Assembly (NCBI RefSeq): GCF_034314165.1
Contig: NZ_JAVIWK010000001.1
Coordinates: 5,037,001-5,101,000, forward strand
Source: Pseudomonas sp. Bout1
GTDB lineage: Bacteria; Pseudomonadota; Gammaproteobacteria; Pseudomonadales; Pseudomonadaceae
Direction of reading: 5' to 3'
Length of the DNA: 64,000 nucleotides
Positions 35,981 through 44,066 of the stretch are shown here, piece by piece (within the stretch, counting starts at the first letter, position 1; the number at the start of each line of letters is the position of its first letter). Below the pieces are notes generated by a model, which saw nothing but the letters and a program-made list of their open reading frames with translations, did no database searches and had not been told where the DNA came from. Both the position numbers and the translations under genes were made by a program.

Positions 35981-36011
35981 AAGGTTATCCACACAAATTG
36001 TGGATAACCTT
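35981..36011. promoter_or_regulatory. Inverted pair of perfect DnaA boxes
   Basis: AAGGTTATCCACA (35981-35993) and its exact complement TGTGGATAACCTT (35999-36011) are separated by CAAAT. Each arm contains TTATCCACA, the strict DnaA box. The structure could bind DnaA or fold as a hairpin in RNA. It lies just upstream of the DUF1232 gene. Confidence 0.65.
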
Positions 36012-36212
36012 GTGAACAGAGCCTGTTTTCCAGCCTGAAAGCCGCGTAATACAAGGCCTACAGTCAGATCGGGCGTTTTTTGCGCACATAAAAAAAACCC
36101 AAGAATTCATTGACTTGGAGTTGATCTGCGTCTACCCGTACTCGGGTCTTTTATCAGACTGCTCTAGACCGCGTGGGTTCGGTTGAATTTGGCCTGGATT
36201 CAAATGGAAAAG
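36012..36212. other. Intergenic region with small hairpins, no gene
   Basis: No gene is supported between the DnaA-box pair and the third box. ACCCG/CGGGT at 36134-36147 followed by CTTTT is a weak terminator-like hairpin, and a CCAAG/CTTGG pair lies near 36100-36117. A small transcript cannot be excluded. Confidence 0.4.
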
Positions 36213-36221
36213 TTATGCACA
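36213..36221 (+). promoter_or_regulatory. Third DnaA-box-like site
   Basis: TTATGCACA fits the relaxed DnaA box TTWTNCACA and lies about 200 bp from the inverted pair in the same intergenic region. Confidence 0.4.
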
Positions 36222-36232
36222 GGCCAGAAACA

Positions 36233-36260
36233 ACAACGCCCCGTCGAGACGGGGCGTTGT
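36233..36260 (-). terminator. Terminator hairpin of the FKBP gene
   Basis: ACAACGCCCCGTC at 36233-36245 is complementary to GACGGGGCGTTGT at 36248-36260. The stem is long and G+C-rich; the T-run on the minus strand is short. It lies 16 bp beyond the stop codon. Confidence 0.85.
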
Positions 36261-36275
36261 GTGTTCAGGTGTTGA

Positions 36276-37016
36276 TTACTTCTTGGCAGCTGGTGCTGCG
36301 GGTGCGTCAGGCGCTTCAGCCTTGGACGGATCCTTGATGGCCAGCAGTTCCAGGTCGAATACCAGCACGGAGTTGGCTGGAATCGCCGGGCTCGGGCTCT
36401 GGGCACCGTAGGCCAGGTCAGACGGGATGTACAACTCGACCTTCTCGCCAACGTGCATCAGTTGCAGGCCTTCGACCCAACCTGGAATCACGCCGCTGAC
36501 CGGCAGGTCAATCGGGCTGCCGCGATCCACGGAGCTGTCAAAGGTAGTGCCGTTGGTGAGCTTGCCGGTGTAGTGAACAGTCACTACGTCGGTAGGCTTG
36601 GGTTGAGCACCGTCCGCTTTCTTCACGATCTTGTACTGCAGACCGGAAGCGGTGGTGACAACGCCGTCTTTCTTGGCGTTTTCTTCGAGGAATTTCTTGC
36701 CGGCAGTTGCCGACTCTTCGCTCATCTTGGTCATACGCTCTTCAGCACGTTTTTGCAGTGCGGCGAAGGCTTCGACCAGCTCGTCGTCTTTCAGCTTCTG
36801 TTCTTTCTTGCCGACAGCATCTTCGATGCCTTGGGCTACCGCTTTGGAGTCCAGGTCATCCATGCCTTCTTGAGCAAGGCTTTTGCCCATGTTCAGGCCG
36901 ATACCGTAGGAAGCTTTTTGCGCCGGGGTTTTCAGCTCTACGCTGGTTTGCGAATCACAACCCGCAAGTACCAGGCTAACCAGGGCCACCGCCGCCGCCA
37001 ACCGATGCTGTTTCAT
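36276..37016 (-). CDS. FKBP-type peptidyl-prolyl isomerase, lipoprotein (FkpA/Mip-like)
   Basis: The 246-residue protein starts MKQHRLAAAVALVSLVLAGC, a lipoprotein signal with lipid attachment at Cys20. It continues with the helical FKBP_N dimerisation domain (about 35-130) and a C-terminal FKBP domain (VTVHYTGKLTNGTTFDSS, IPGWVEGLQLM, PSDLAYG). Such proteins fold envelope proteins in the periplasm. It ends in an alanine/proline-rich tail (APDAPAAPAAKK). The frame is open upstream to 37100, but the ATG at 37016 behind AAGGAA gives the lipoprotein signal. Confidence 0.9.
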   Translation of the reverse strand: MKQHRLAAAVALVSLVLAGCDSQTSVELKTPAQKASYGIGLNMGKSLAQEGMDDLDSKAVAQGIEDAVGKKEQKLKDDELVEAFAALQKRAEERMTKMSEESATAGKKFLEENAKKDGVVTTASGLQYKIVKKADGAQPKPTDVVTVHYTGKLTNGTTFDSSVDRGSPIDLPVSGVIPGWVEGLQLMHVGEKVELYIPSDLAYGAQSPSPAIPANSVLVFDLELLAIKDPSKAEAPDAPAAPAAKK

Positions 37017-37262
37017 GCTATTTCCTTGTTCGTGTGCCAAAAGGGCATTCGAGTAAAGTCGCGAGCTTATCAGGCGGCCACGACCAATGGCTACCGGCAT
37101 GTGAGCAGGAAACTTCTGATAAGTTCACGTGTTTAAAAGCATTTTCATTCAATCCAGGGTCCCGCAACGGAAGGCGGGAGCACTGGAACGAGGCTCATGG
37201 CCACTTGCCGCACTGCTGGCCTGATGGCATAAGAACGCTACAACTCGACAAGGATAGTTAGC

Positions 37263-39074
37263 TTGCGCATTTTTTTCCGTGTTTTGCTGATGACTTTAGT
37301 TTTGCTGGGCCTTGTCCTGGCGGTGGTGCTCTATTACGTGGCGAACCCGAAGCTGGCGGTTTACGTGCCGGTGGAACGGGTGCACTACCAGGATCAATGG
37401 AGCGCCGCAGATCGCCAGACGTATTACTTCACGCCCCAGGGCACCCAGGTCAAAGGCCTGCACTATGACTGGTTCACCGCATTGGAACTGCCGTTTTCCG
37501 AGCAGCGTTTCGCCACGCCCGAGTACCTGGCACGCTTCGGTTTCTTGGTAGACCCCAAACAGGTACCCACCGCGCAAAACCCCGGCAACCTGCCGGTGGG
37601 TTTCGCCCGGCATAAAAACTCTGGCAGCAACGACGAGTTCCTCGACATCACCTGCGCCGCGTGCCACACCGGCCAATTGAACTTCAAAGGCCAGGGCCTG
37701 CGTATCGACGGAGGCCCGGCGCAGCATGTATTGCCGTCCAGCGTACCGACCCTGCGCGGCGGCAGCTTCGGCCAGGCAATGGTCGCCAGCCTAGTCTCCA
37801 CTTACTACAACCCGTGGAAATTCGAGCGCTTTGCCCGCACCGTCCTCGGACATGACTACGACGACCAGAACGCCGCGCAACTGCGCCAGGACTTCAAAAA
37901 GTCCCTGAACAACTTCCTGAAAGTCGCCTGGAACGACACCCACCGCGGGCTCTACCCCACCGAAGAAGGCCCGGGCCGCACCGACGCCTTTGGCCGCATC
38001 GCCAACGCCAGCTTCGGCGACGCCATTTCGCCCGCCAACTACCGCGTCGCCAATGCCCCGGTGGACTACCCACACCTGTGGGACATCTGGACCTTCGACT
38101 GGGTGCAGTGGAACGGCTCGGCCCAGCAACCCATGGCCCGCAATATTGGTGAAGCACTGGGCGTCGGCGCTACCCTGGACTTCTTCGACGACGCTGGCCA
38201 GCCGCTCAAGGGCGACGCACGCTATCCGTCCAGCTTACGGGTTCGCGACCTGAACACGCTCGAAGAAACCTTGCAACGGCTCAAGCCGCCCACCTGGCCG
38301 GAAGACCTGTTCGGCACCATCGACAAACCGCTCGCGGCCCAAGGCCGCGCACTGTTCAGCGAAAACTGCGCCGGTTGCCACGTGCCGGCGGTGTCCCAGG
38401 TCGACGGCCGCCCGGTGCGGCAACTGAAAATGCTCCCGGTTGAGGTGATCGGCACCGACCCCACTGCCGCCAACAATATCGCGGACCACCGCTTCGACCT
38501 GAGCGCCCTGCAATGGGACCCGGTGGAGCTGGCAAAAATGAACGTCCAACTGCATCCCACACCCACCGAACCGCTGGACCTGCGCAGTATTTCTTCAGCC
38601 AAAGGCCTGGCCTACATCACCGCCTTTGTCGAAGAGCACGCCTACCGTGCCGCCGGCGTAACCCCCGCCGAACGTCTGCACCTGGACGGCTTCGGCCTGC
38701 CCATTGGCGTACGCGAACTGCGCGCCTACAAGGCACGGCCACTGGCCGGGGTGTGGGCGACACCGCCATTCCTGCACAACGGTTCGGTGCCGACGATCTA
38801 CCAACTACTCTCGCCCCAGGACGAACGCAGCCCGACCTTCTATAAAGGCACCTTCGAATACGACCCGCGCCACCTGGGCTATCAAACCGCAGCGTTCCCC
38901 AACGCCTTCCTGTTCGATACGCGCATCACCGGCAACCACAACAGCGGCCACGAATTCCGTGCTGGCCAACGTGGCAACGGGGTGATTGGCCGAGGCTTGC
39001 TGCCCCAGGAGCGCTGGGCGCTGCTGGAATATTTGAAAGTGCTGGGCGGCCCGCTGGAACAACAACTGCCCTGA
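37263..39074 (+). CDS. Di-haem cytochrome c protein (peroxidase/RoxA-like family)
   Basis: The 603-residue protein has an N-terminal membrane helix (about 5-26) and two haem c sites, CAACH at 131-135 and CAGCH at 369-373. Overall it resembles the large di-haem proteins annotated as cytochrome c peroxidases and distantly related to rubber oxygenase RoxA. Segments such as YPHLWDIWTFDWVQWNG sit between the haems. It would act at the periplasmic side of the membrane; the reaction is unknown. The start is TTG at 37263 behind AAGGAT. The next gene, 30 bp on, encodes a catalase-like haem protein. Confidence 0.82.
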   Translation: MRIFFRVLLMTLVLLGLVLAVVLYYVANPKLAVYVPVERVHYQDQWSAADRQTYYFTPQGTQVKGLHYDWFTALELPFSEQRFATPEYLARFGFLVDPKQVPTAQNPGNLPVGFARHKNSGSNDEFLDITCAACHTGQLNFKGQGLRIDGGPAQHVLPSSVPTLRGGSFGQAMVASLVSTYYNPWKFERFARTVLGHDYDDQNAAQLRQDFKKSLNNFLKVAWNDTHRGLYPTEEGPGRTDAFGRIANASFGDAISPANYRVANAPVDYPHLWDIWTFDWVQWNGSAQQPMARNIGEALGVGATLDFFDDAGQPLKGDARYPSSLRVRDLNTLEETLQRLKPPTWPEDLFGTIDKPLAAQGRALFSENCAGCHVPAVSQVDGRPVRQLKMLPVEVIGTDPTAANNIADHRFDLSALQWDPVELAKMNVQLHPTPTEPLDLRSISSAKGLAYITAFVEEHAYRAAGVTPAERLHLDGFGLPIGVRELRAYKARPLAGVWATPPFLHNGSVPTIYQLLSPQDERSPTFYKGTFEYDPRHLGYQTAAFPNAFLFDTRITGNHNSGHEFRAGQRGNGVIGRGLLPQERWALLEYLKVLGGPLEQQLP

Positions 39075-39104
39075 CCTACCGACTTCGCAGAAAAGGATTT
39101 TTAA

Positions 39105-40235
39105 ATGCTCGCTCGACTTTGGCTGCGCCTCGGCGCGTTTCTCGGCAAGACCGTGTTGTGGCTGGTAGGCCTGGGGCTGCTGGGCTGGTTGCTGTCGACC
39201 TTGTGGTTCGCTTGGCAGCACAGCGGCCCGGTCTCACCGGATGAACAGATTCCGCCGGGGGAAGCGGCCATGACCCAGGGCATCATCCAGACCGCAGTGC
39301 GCATCGTTGATCAACACCGCGAAGGCACCCGCTACCTGCGGGACGCGCACGCCAAGGCTCATGGTTGTGTGAAGGCCGAAGTCAGCGTGCTGCCGGACCT
39401 CGAGCCGGCCCTGCGCCAGGGCGTGTTCACCGAGCCGGGCAAGACCTGGCAGGCGATGATGCGGCTGTCCAATGGCAATGCGTATCCGCAGTTCGACAGT
39501 ATCCGGGATGCCCGGGGCATGGCGATCAAGTTGCTGGACGTGCCGGGCAAGCAGTTGCTGGCGGACCAGCAGACGCGGGGGGAGCAGGATTTTGTGATGT
39601 TCAGCCATCCGAACTTTTTTGTCAGTGACGTGGCGGAGTATGCGCAGAACGTTTCGGCGCAGGCGGATGGCAAGCAGGTCATGGCGTTTTTCCCCGGAAT
39701 GGATCCGCGCAGTTGGCAGGTGCGGCATCTGTTTATCGCGTTGGCGACGTTGGCGCCGCCGCCGGTGAGCCCCGCGCAGACGACTTACTTTTCGGTGTCG
39801 CCGTATAAGTTTGGGGCGGCTAACGCCAAGTTTCGTGTAGTGCCCGACCCACAGAGTTGCCCAGAGTATGTGCTGCCCAAGCAGAACCACGACCTGCCGA
39901 ATTTTTTGCGCAGTGCGTTGAATCAGCAACTGTCGACTGACCGGGTGCCGGCGTGTTTTGTGTTGCAGGTTCAGCGGCAGAATCCGCAGAAGTTTATGCC
40001 GATCGAGGACACCAGCGTTGAATGGAAAGAGAGTGATGCGCCGTTTGAGACCGTGGCCAGGGTGGTGATTGCGGCGCAGGATTTTGATACGCCGGCGTTG
40101 AATCTGGCTTGTGATAATCAGTCGTTTAACCCGTGGTTCGGGGTGGAGGCGCATCGGCCGATTGGGGGGATTAATCGCTTGCGCAAGGCGGTGTATGAGG
40201 CGGTCAGTGATTACCGGCATAGCCGGAATTTGTAG
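39105..40235 (+). CDS. Membrane-anchored catalase-related haem protein (SrpA-like)
   Basis: The 376-residue protein has an N-terminal transmembrane helix (about 16-36) and a compact catalase-like domain. The distal-side histidine segment is RDAHAKAHGCVKAEV (His82, His86), and the C-terminal proximal region reads NPWFGVEAHRPIGGINRLRK. This matches the small catalase-related group (SrpA/KatA-like proteins of about 350 residues) rather than classic 480-residue catalases. Peroxidase activity with organic substrates is more likely than fast catalase turnover. It forms a two-gene unit with the di-haem protein. Confidence 0.8.
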   Translation: MLARLWLRLGAFLGKTVLWLVGLGLLGWLLSTLWFAWQHSGPVSPDEQIPPGEAAMTQGIIQTAVRIVDQHREGTRYLRDAHAKAHGCVKAEVSVLPDLEPALRQGVFTEPGKTWQAMMRLSNGNAYPQFDSIRDARGMAIKLLDVPGKQLLADQQTRGEQDFVMFSHPNFFVSDVAEYAQNVSAQADGKQVMAFFPGMDPRSWQVRHLFIALATLAPPPVSPAQTTYFSVSPYKFGAANAKFRVVPDPQSCPEYVLPKQNHDLPNFLRSALNQQLSTDRVPACFVLQVQRQNPQKFMPIEDTSVEWKESDAPFETVARVVIAAQDFDTPALNLACDNQSFNPWFGVEAHRPIGGINRLRKAVYEAVSDYRHSRNL

Positions 40236-40252
40236 GGCCCTGGTGGTGGGGG

Positions 40253-41023
40253 CATATCCGTTGTTTGGGTGATGGCTTAGATGGGTTCCGCCCTTACGGC
40301 GGGTCACTTTTGAAAGGAGCCCAAAAGTAACCAAAAGGCTCTTGCCCCACCACTCGGCACCTCGCTTAGGCTCGGTGTGCCCTCACTCCGGCTTTGGACC
40401 GTGGGCCGCCGCGATGGGCCATCCTTGGCCCAGCGCGGCTAACCCGGCGTCCTGCCGGGTTACCCACGCTCCAAAGCCTGCGTTCGGCCAGCGTGGTTGA
40501 CGGGGCGCCTAAGATCAAGATCACAAGCAGATCAACAGCACAGCGGCCTACAGGCCGGCTTGAGTGTTAAAAGCCAGATCAAAAGCTAAAGCAGGCACGG
40601 TTCCAATGTAGGAGCTGGCTTGCCTGCGATGGCATCACCTCGGCGCATCTGAAAAACCGAGTCGCCTGCATCGCCGGCAAGCCAGCTCCTACAGATTTTG
40701 ATCTGGCTTTTAACACTCAGGTCGGCTTTCAGGCCGCCGTGCACTTGATCTTGCTCTTGATCTTGATCTGACTGCCCCATTCAGCCCGAGGCCGAACGCA
40801 GGGATTGAGGAGCGGGTAAACCGGCAGGACGCCGGTTTAGCCGCGACGGGCCAGGGACGGGCCGTCGCGGCGGCCCGCGGAGCAATTCCGGAGTGAGGGA
40901 ACGCCGAGCCACAGCGAGGTGCCGACAGGCGGGGCAGAGCGTTTTGGTTACTTTTGCGCTTTTCAAAAGTGACCCGCTGTAAGAGCGGAACCCATATCAG
41001 CCGTTACCTAAAAAACGGATATA
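40253..41023. repeat. Large inverted-repeat element, copy D
   Basis: This 771-bp copy has the same orientation as copy A: the TTTGGAGCG arm on the left, a REPIN, then the ATTGAGGAGCG arm. The left terminus is CATATCCGTT and the right terminus AACGGATATA. Its left arm is closer to the right arm of copy C than to that of A (both carry a GGAGCCCAAAAG variant). No gene is contained. Confidence 0.85.
40617..40693. repeat. REPIN at the centre of element D
   Basis: TGTAGGAGCTGGCTTGCC and the complement ending GCTCCTACA enclose a short spacer. Its placement is the same as in copies A and C. Confidence 0.85.
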
Positions 41024-41154
41024 CACCCCCCAGCCACGTAAAGAACCCGTATAGATCCCCCCCAAGCCATAACGTTTACGTCGTCTCTATTGAGCAACCA
41101 ATCCCCCCTCCACTACCGTGAACACCTACCCAATAACCCCCGTAGGAAATCATC

Positions 41155-41271
41155 GTGGAAAGTTCAACTTTAGGCATGATCGTCCTCTCAATGATCGCCC
41201 TGTTCGGCGCCGCCGCCTTTTGCTTCGAACAACTCGCCACCCGCGAATCAAAGAAAAAGAAAGCCAAATAA
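41155..41271 (+). CDS. Small single-helix membrane protein upstream of kdp
   Basis: The 38-codon frame starts with GTG at 41155 behind TAGGA and encodes MESSTLGMIVLSMIALFGAA, continuing with a short linker and a strongly basic tail RESKKKKAK. It is one hydrophobic helix with a positive cytoplasmic end, typical of bacterial small membrane proteins. A good terminator follows 34 bp after the stop, so it appears to be its own transcript upstream of the kdp operon. No known family is recognised. Confidence 0.6.
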   Translation: MESSTLGMIVLSMIALFGAAAFCFEQLATRESKKKKAK

Positions 41272-41305
41272 GCTGATCATCAAAAGCAGCAGAACCCCAG
41301 ACTTT

Positions 41306-41341
41306 CAAGGGATACCCCACCCCCGGGCTATCCCTTGTTTT
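41306..41341 (+). terminator. Intrinsic terminator after the 38-residue ORF
   Basis: CAAGGGATA (41306-41314) pairs with TATCCCTTG (41329-41337) and is followed by TTTT. It separates the small ORF from the kdp operon. Confidence 0.8.
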
Positions 41342-41473
41342 CGTTCGCCCACCACAAAACTATCTATACACCGTCTCAATACCCACGCCCGCAATCAGTG
41401 CCCGAACTTGATGCCCAACCTCTTAACCTCCCCGCGTCCGCAATCGCGGCTTATCAATCAGGGGAGTTCCACC

Positions 41474-41572
41474 GTGCTCACACTCAACTTCATCTATATC
41501 GCCAGCGGCTTATGCGCCGTCGGGCTGTTCGCTTATCTGGGCTACGCCCTCATTCGCGCCGAAAAATTCTAG
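41474..41572 (+). CDS. kdpF: KdpF-like small subunit of the potassium ATPase
   Basis: The 32-residue hydrophobic peptide starts at GTG 41474 and ends YALIRAEKF, matching the typical C-terminus of KdpF (YALLRPERF-like). KdpF is a single membrane helix that stabilises the KdpABC complex. AGGGGAG lies upstream. It is followed closely by another small ORF and then kdpA. The region 41342-41473 should hold the kdp promoter. Confidence 0.75.
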   Translation: MLTLNFIYIASGLCAVGLFAYLGYALIRAEKF

Positions 41573-41581
41573 GGAGCCGCC

Positions 41582-41665
41582 ATGTACGACGTAATTTTTA
41601 TCGGCCTCTCCCTGGTGTTTTTCGCCGCGACAGCCATGGCCATTGTCGCCATGGGCAAGATTTGA
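41582..41665 (+). CDS. Second tiny membrane peptide in the kdp operon
   Basis: This 27-residue ORF ([20 protein letters not shown] followed by IVAMGKI) has its own GGGAG site and starts 9 bp after kdpF; kdpA follows after 13 bp. It is a single hydrophobic helix. It may be an accessory subunit, a second KdpF-like peptide, or a coupling leader for kdpA. I know of no established function. Confidence 0.6.
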   Translation: MYDVIFIGLSLVFFAATAMAIVAMGKI

Positions 41666-41678
41666 ACGGAGCCTCGAC

Positions 41679-43385
41679 ATGCTAAGCACTTTGCTGGAAT
41701 TTGCGCTGGTCCTGGGGTTGATGACCGGGCTCGCCGTGCTGATGGGCAAGTGGCTGACCCGGGTGTTTACCGGACCCCACCACGCCCTGCCAGAACGCTA
41801 TACCTATCGCCTGCTGGGCATCGACCCGCAGGAACCCATGGGCTGGGCCCGCTACGGTTCAGCCCTGCTGCTATCCAACGCGGCAATGATGCTGCTCGGC
41901 TACCTCATCCTGCGATTGCAGGCCGTCATGCCGATCAACCCGCTGGGGCTCGCCGCGCAAACCCCCGACCTGGCGTTCAACACCGCCGCCTCCTTTATTA
42001 CCAACACCAACTGGCAGGCGTACTCGGGCGAGACCAGCCTGTCGAACTTCAGCCAGATGGCGGTGATCACCTTCCTGATGTTTGTCGGTGCCACCTCGGG
42101 CGTGGTCGCGGCTGCCGGTTTTATCCGTGGTTTGAGCCGCTCGAGCTCGGCGGATATCGGTAATTTCTGGGTCGACTTCACCCGCACTCTGTACCGCGTG
42201 ATGCTGCCGCTGTGCGTGGGCATGGCCCTGGTTTACGTGTGGCAAGGCATGCCGCAGACCTTCGCCTCGCAAGCCCTGGCGACAACGCTTGAAGGCGCGC
42301 AGCAACAGTTGATTGTCGGCGCCGTGGCGAGCTTTGAATCGATCAAGCATATCGGCACCAATGGCGGCGGTTTCTTCAGCATGAACGCCGCGCACCCGTT
42401 CGAAAACCCCACACCGCTGACCAATGCCCTGCACATCCTCAGCATGTTGCTGATCCCGTCTGCGCTGACCTACACCTTCGGCAGCATGCTGCTGCAACGC
42501 CGTCAGGGCTGGGTGTTTTTCGGCACCTTCCTGGTGATGTTCATCGGTTTCCTCGCGCTGGTGTATGGCGCCGAGCAAAACGGCAACCCGCTGCTGACCC
42601 AGGCCGGTGCCAACCAGGCGCTGTCCATCGAGCAAAGCGGCGGCAATATGGAAGGCAAGGAGCTGCGTTTCGGGATTGCCGACAGCAGCCTGTTTATCGC
42701 CACTACCACCGCGGCCACTACCGGTTCGGTCAATGCGATGCACGACTCGTTGACCCCCATGGGCGGCTTCGTGCCCCTGGCGCAGATGATGCTCAACTGT
42801 GTGTTCGGCGGCGACGGCGTGGGCTTTATCAACCTGATCCAGTACGCGCTGCTGACGGTGTTTCTGGTGGGCATGATGATCGGCCGCAGCCCGGAGTTCC
42901 TCGGCAAGAAAATCGAGGCCCGGGAGATGAAACTGGTGATGCTCTCGGTGCTCGCGCATCCCATCAGCATCCTCGGTTTCACCGCCCTCGCCGCCCTGTG
43001 GCCCGACACCATGGCCAGCCTGAATAACCTCGGCCCCCACGGCTTCAGCGAGGTGCTGTACGCCTACACCTCGGGCACCGCCAACAACGGTTCGGCGTTC
43101 GCCGGGCTGAACGCCAACACGCCGTTTTTCAACACCACCATTGGCCTTGCGATGTTGGTCGGGCGCTTCTTCACCATGCTGCCGATGCTCGCCGTAGCCG
43201 GTTCCCTGGCGATGAAAAAGACCGTGCCTGCCGGCGCCGGCACCATCCCCACCGCAACCCCGCTGTTCATGGTGCTGGTGGTGTTCGTGGTGTTGGTGGT
43301 GGGTGGCCTGACTTTCCTGCCGGCGCTTGCGCTCGGCCCGCTGGTGGAGCAACTGCAGTTGCTGTCCGGCCAGACGTACAACTAA
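41679..43385 (+). CDS. kdpA: Potassium-transporting ATPase, channel subunit A
   Basis: The 568-residue protein is the potassium-binding, channel-like subunit of KdpFABC, with about ten membrane helices. Selectivity-filter-like segments are visible: [55 protein letters not shown] and [19 protein letters not shown]. The ATG at 41679 follows ACGGAG; the frame extends further upstream through the small ORF but those codons are not the start. In most bacteria kdpB comes next; here kdpC does. Confidence 0.95.
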   Translation: MLSTLLEFALVLGLMTGLAVLMGKWLTRVFTGPHHALPERYTYRLLGIDPQEPMGWARYGSALLLSNAAMMLLGYLILRLQAVMPINPLGLAAQTPDLAFNTAASFITNTNWQAYSGETSLSNFSQMAVITFLMFVGATSGVVAAAGFIRGLSRSSSADIGNFWVDFTRTLYRVMLPLCVGMALVYVWQGMPQTFASQALATTLEGAQQQLIVGAVASFESIKHIGTNGGGFFSMNAAHPFENPTPLTNALHILSMLLIPSALTYTFGSMLLQRRQGWVFFGTFLVMFIGFLALVYGAEQNGNPLLTQAGANQALSIEQSGGNMEGKELRFGIADSSLFIATTTAATTGSVNAMHDSLTPMGGFVPLAQMMLNCVFGGDGVGFINLIQYALLTVFLVGMMIGRSPEFLGKKIEAREMKLVMLSVLAHPISILGFTALAALWPDTMASLNNLGPHGFSEVLYAYTSGTANNGSAFAGLNANTPFFNTTIGLAMLVGRFFTMLPMLAVAGSLAMKKTVPAGAGTIPTATPLFMVLVVFVVLVVGGLTFLPALALGPLVEQLQLLSGQTYN

Positions 43386-43395
43386 GGACACGTTG

Positions 43396-44055
43396 ATGAC
43401 GACTCAATCGATATTCAAAGGGCTGTTGCGCCCGGTGCTGGTTTCGGCGGTGTTTTTCATGGCGCTGACCGGCCTCGCCTACCCGATCTTTACCACCTTC
43501 GCCGCGCAGTTGCTGTTCCCGTTTCAGGCCCAGGGTTCGCTGATTGAACGCGACGGGCGGGTGATCGGTTCGGCATTGATCGGCCAGGATTTCACCCAGC
43601 CCGGGTATTTCCACGGCCGCCCGAGCATGACCCTCGGCGCCGACCCGCAAGACCCGAGCAAAAGCATCTCGCAGCCCTACAACGCAGGCGCAAGCGGCGC
43701 CAGCAACCTGGGGCCCACCAGCCAGAAACTGCTGGACCAGGTCGCAACCCGGGTTAAAGCGTATCGCCAGGACAACGGCCTCGCCGCCGACGCCCAGGTG
43801 CCGGTGGACGCTGTCACCGCTTCCGCCTCCGGCCTGGACCCGCATATCTCGGTGGCCAACGCGCGCATCCAACTGGCCCGGGTTGCCCGCCTGCGGCAGA
43901 TCCCGGAAGCCGACGTGCTGCAACTGGTGAACGAAAACACCGCTGCCCGCACCTTCGGTTTGCTCGGCGAACCGCGAGTCAATGTGCTGCAACTCAACCT
44001 TGCGCTGGACGCCCGCCTGCCCCTGCGTCAGTCCCCTATTGCGGCCAGTGAGTAA
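43396..44055 (+). CDS. kdpC: Potassium-transporting ATPase, subunit C
   Basis: The 219-residue protein has the single N-terminal membrane helix of KdpC ([20 protein letters not shown]) and the periplasmic domain with [20 protein letters not shown] and [13 protein letters not shown], ending in [10 protein letters not shown]. It is slightly longer than the common 190 residues. AAGGACACGTTG precedes the ATG at 43396, 10 bp after kdpA. Its position before kdpB departs from the usual kdpFABC order. Confidence 0.94.
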   Translation: MTTQSIFKGLLRPVLVSAVFFMALTGLAYPIFTTFAAQLLFPFQAQGSLIERDGRVIGSALIGQDFTQPGYFHGRPSMTLGADPQDPSKSISQPYNAGASGASNLGPTSQKLLDQVATRVKAYRQDNGLAADAQVPVDAVTASASGLDPHISVANARIQLARVARLRQIPEADVLQLVNENTAARTFGLLGEPRVNVLQLNLALDARLPLRQSPIAASE

Positions 44056-44066
44056 GAGATTCCCCC

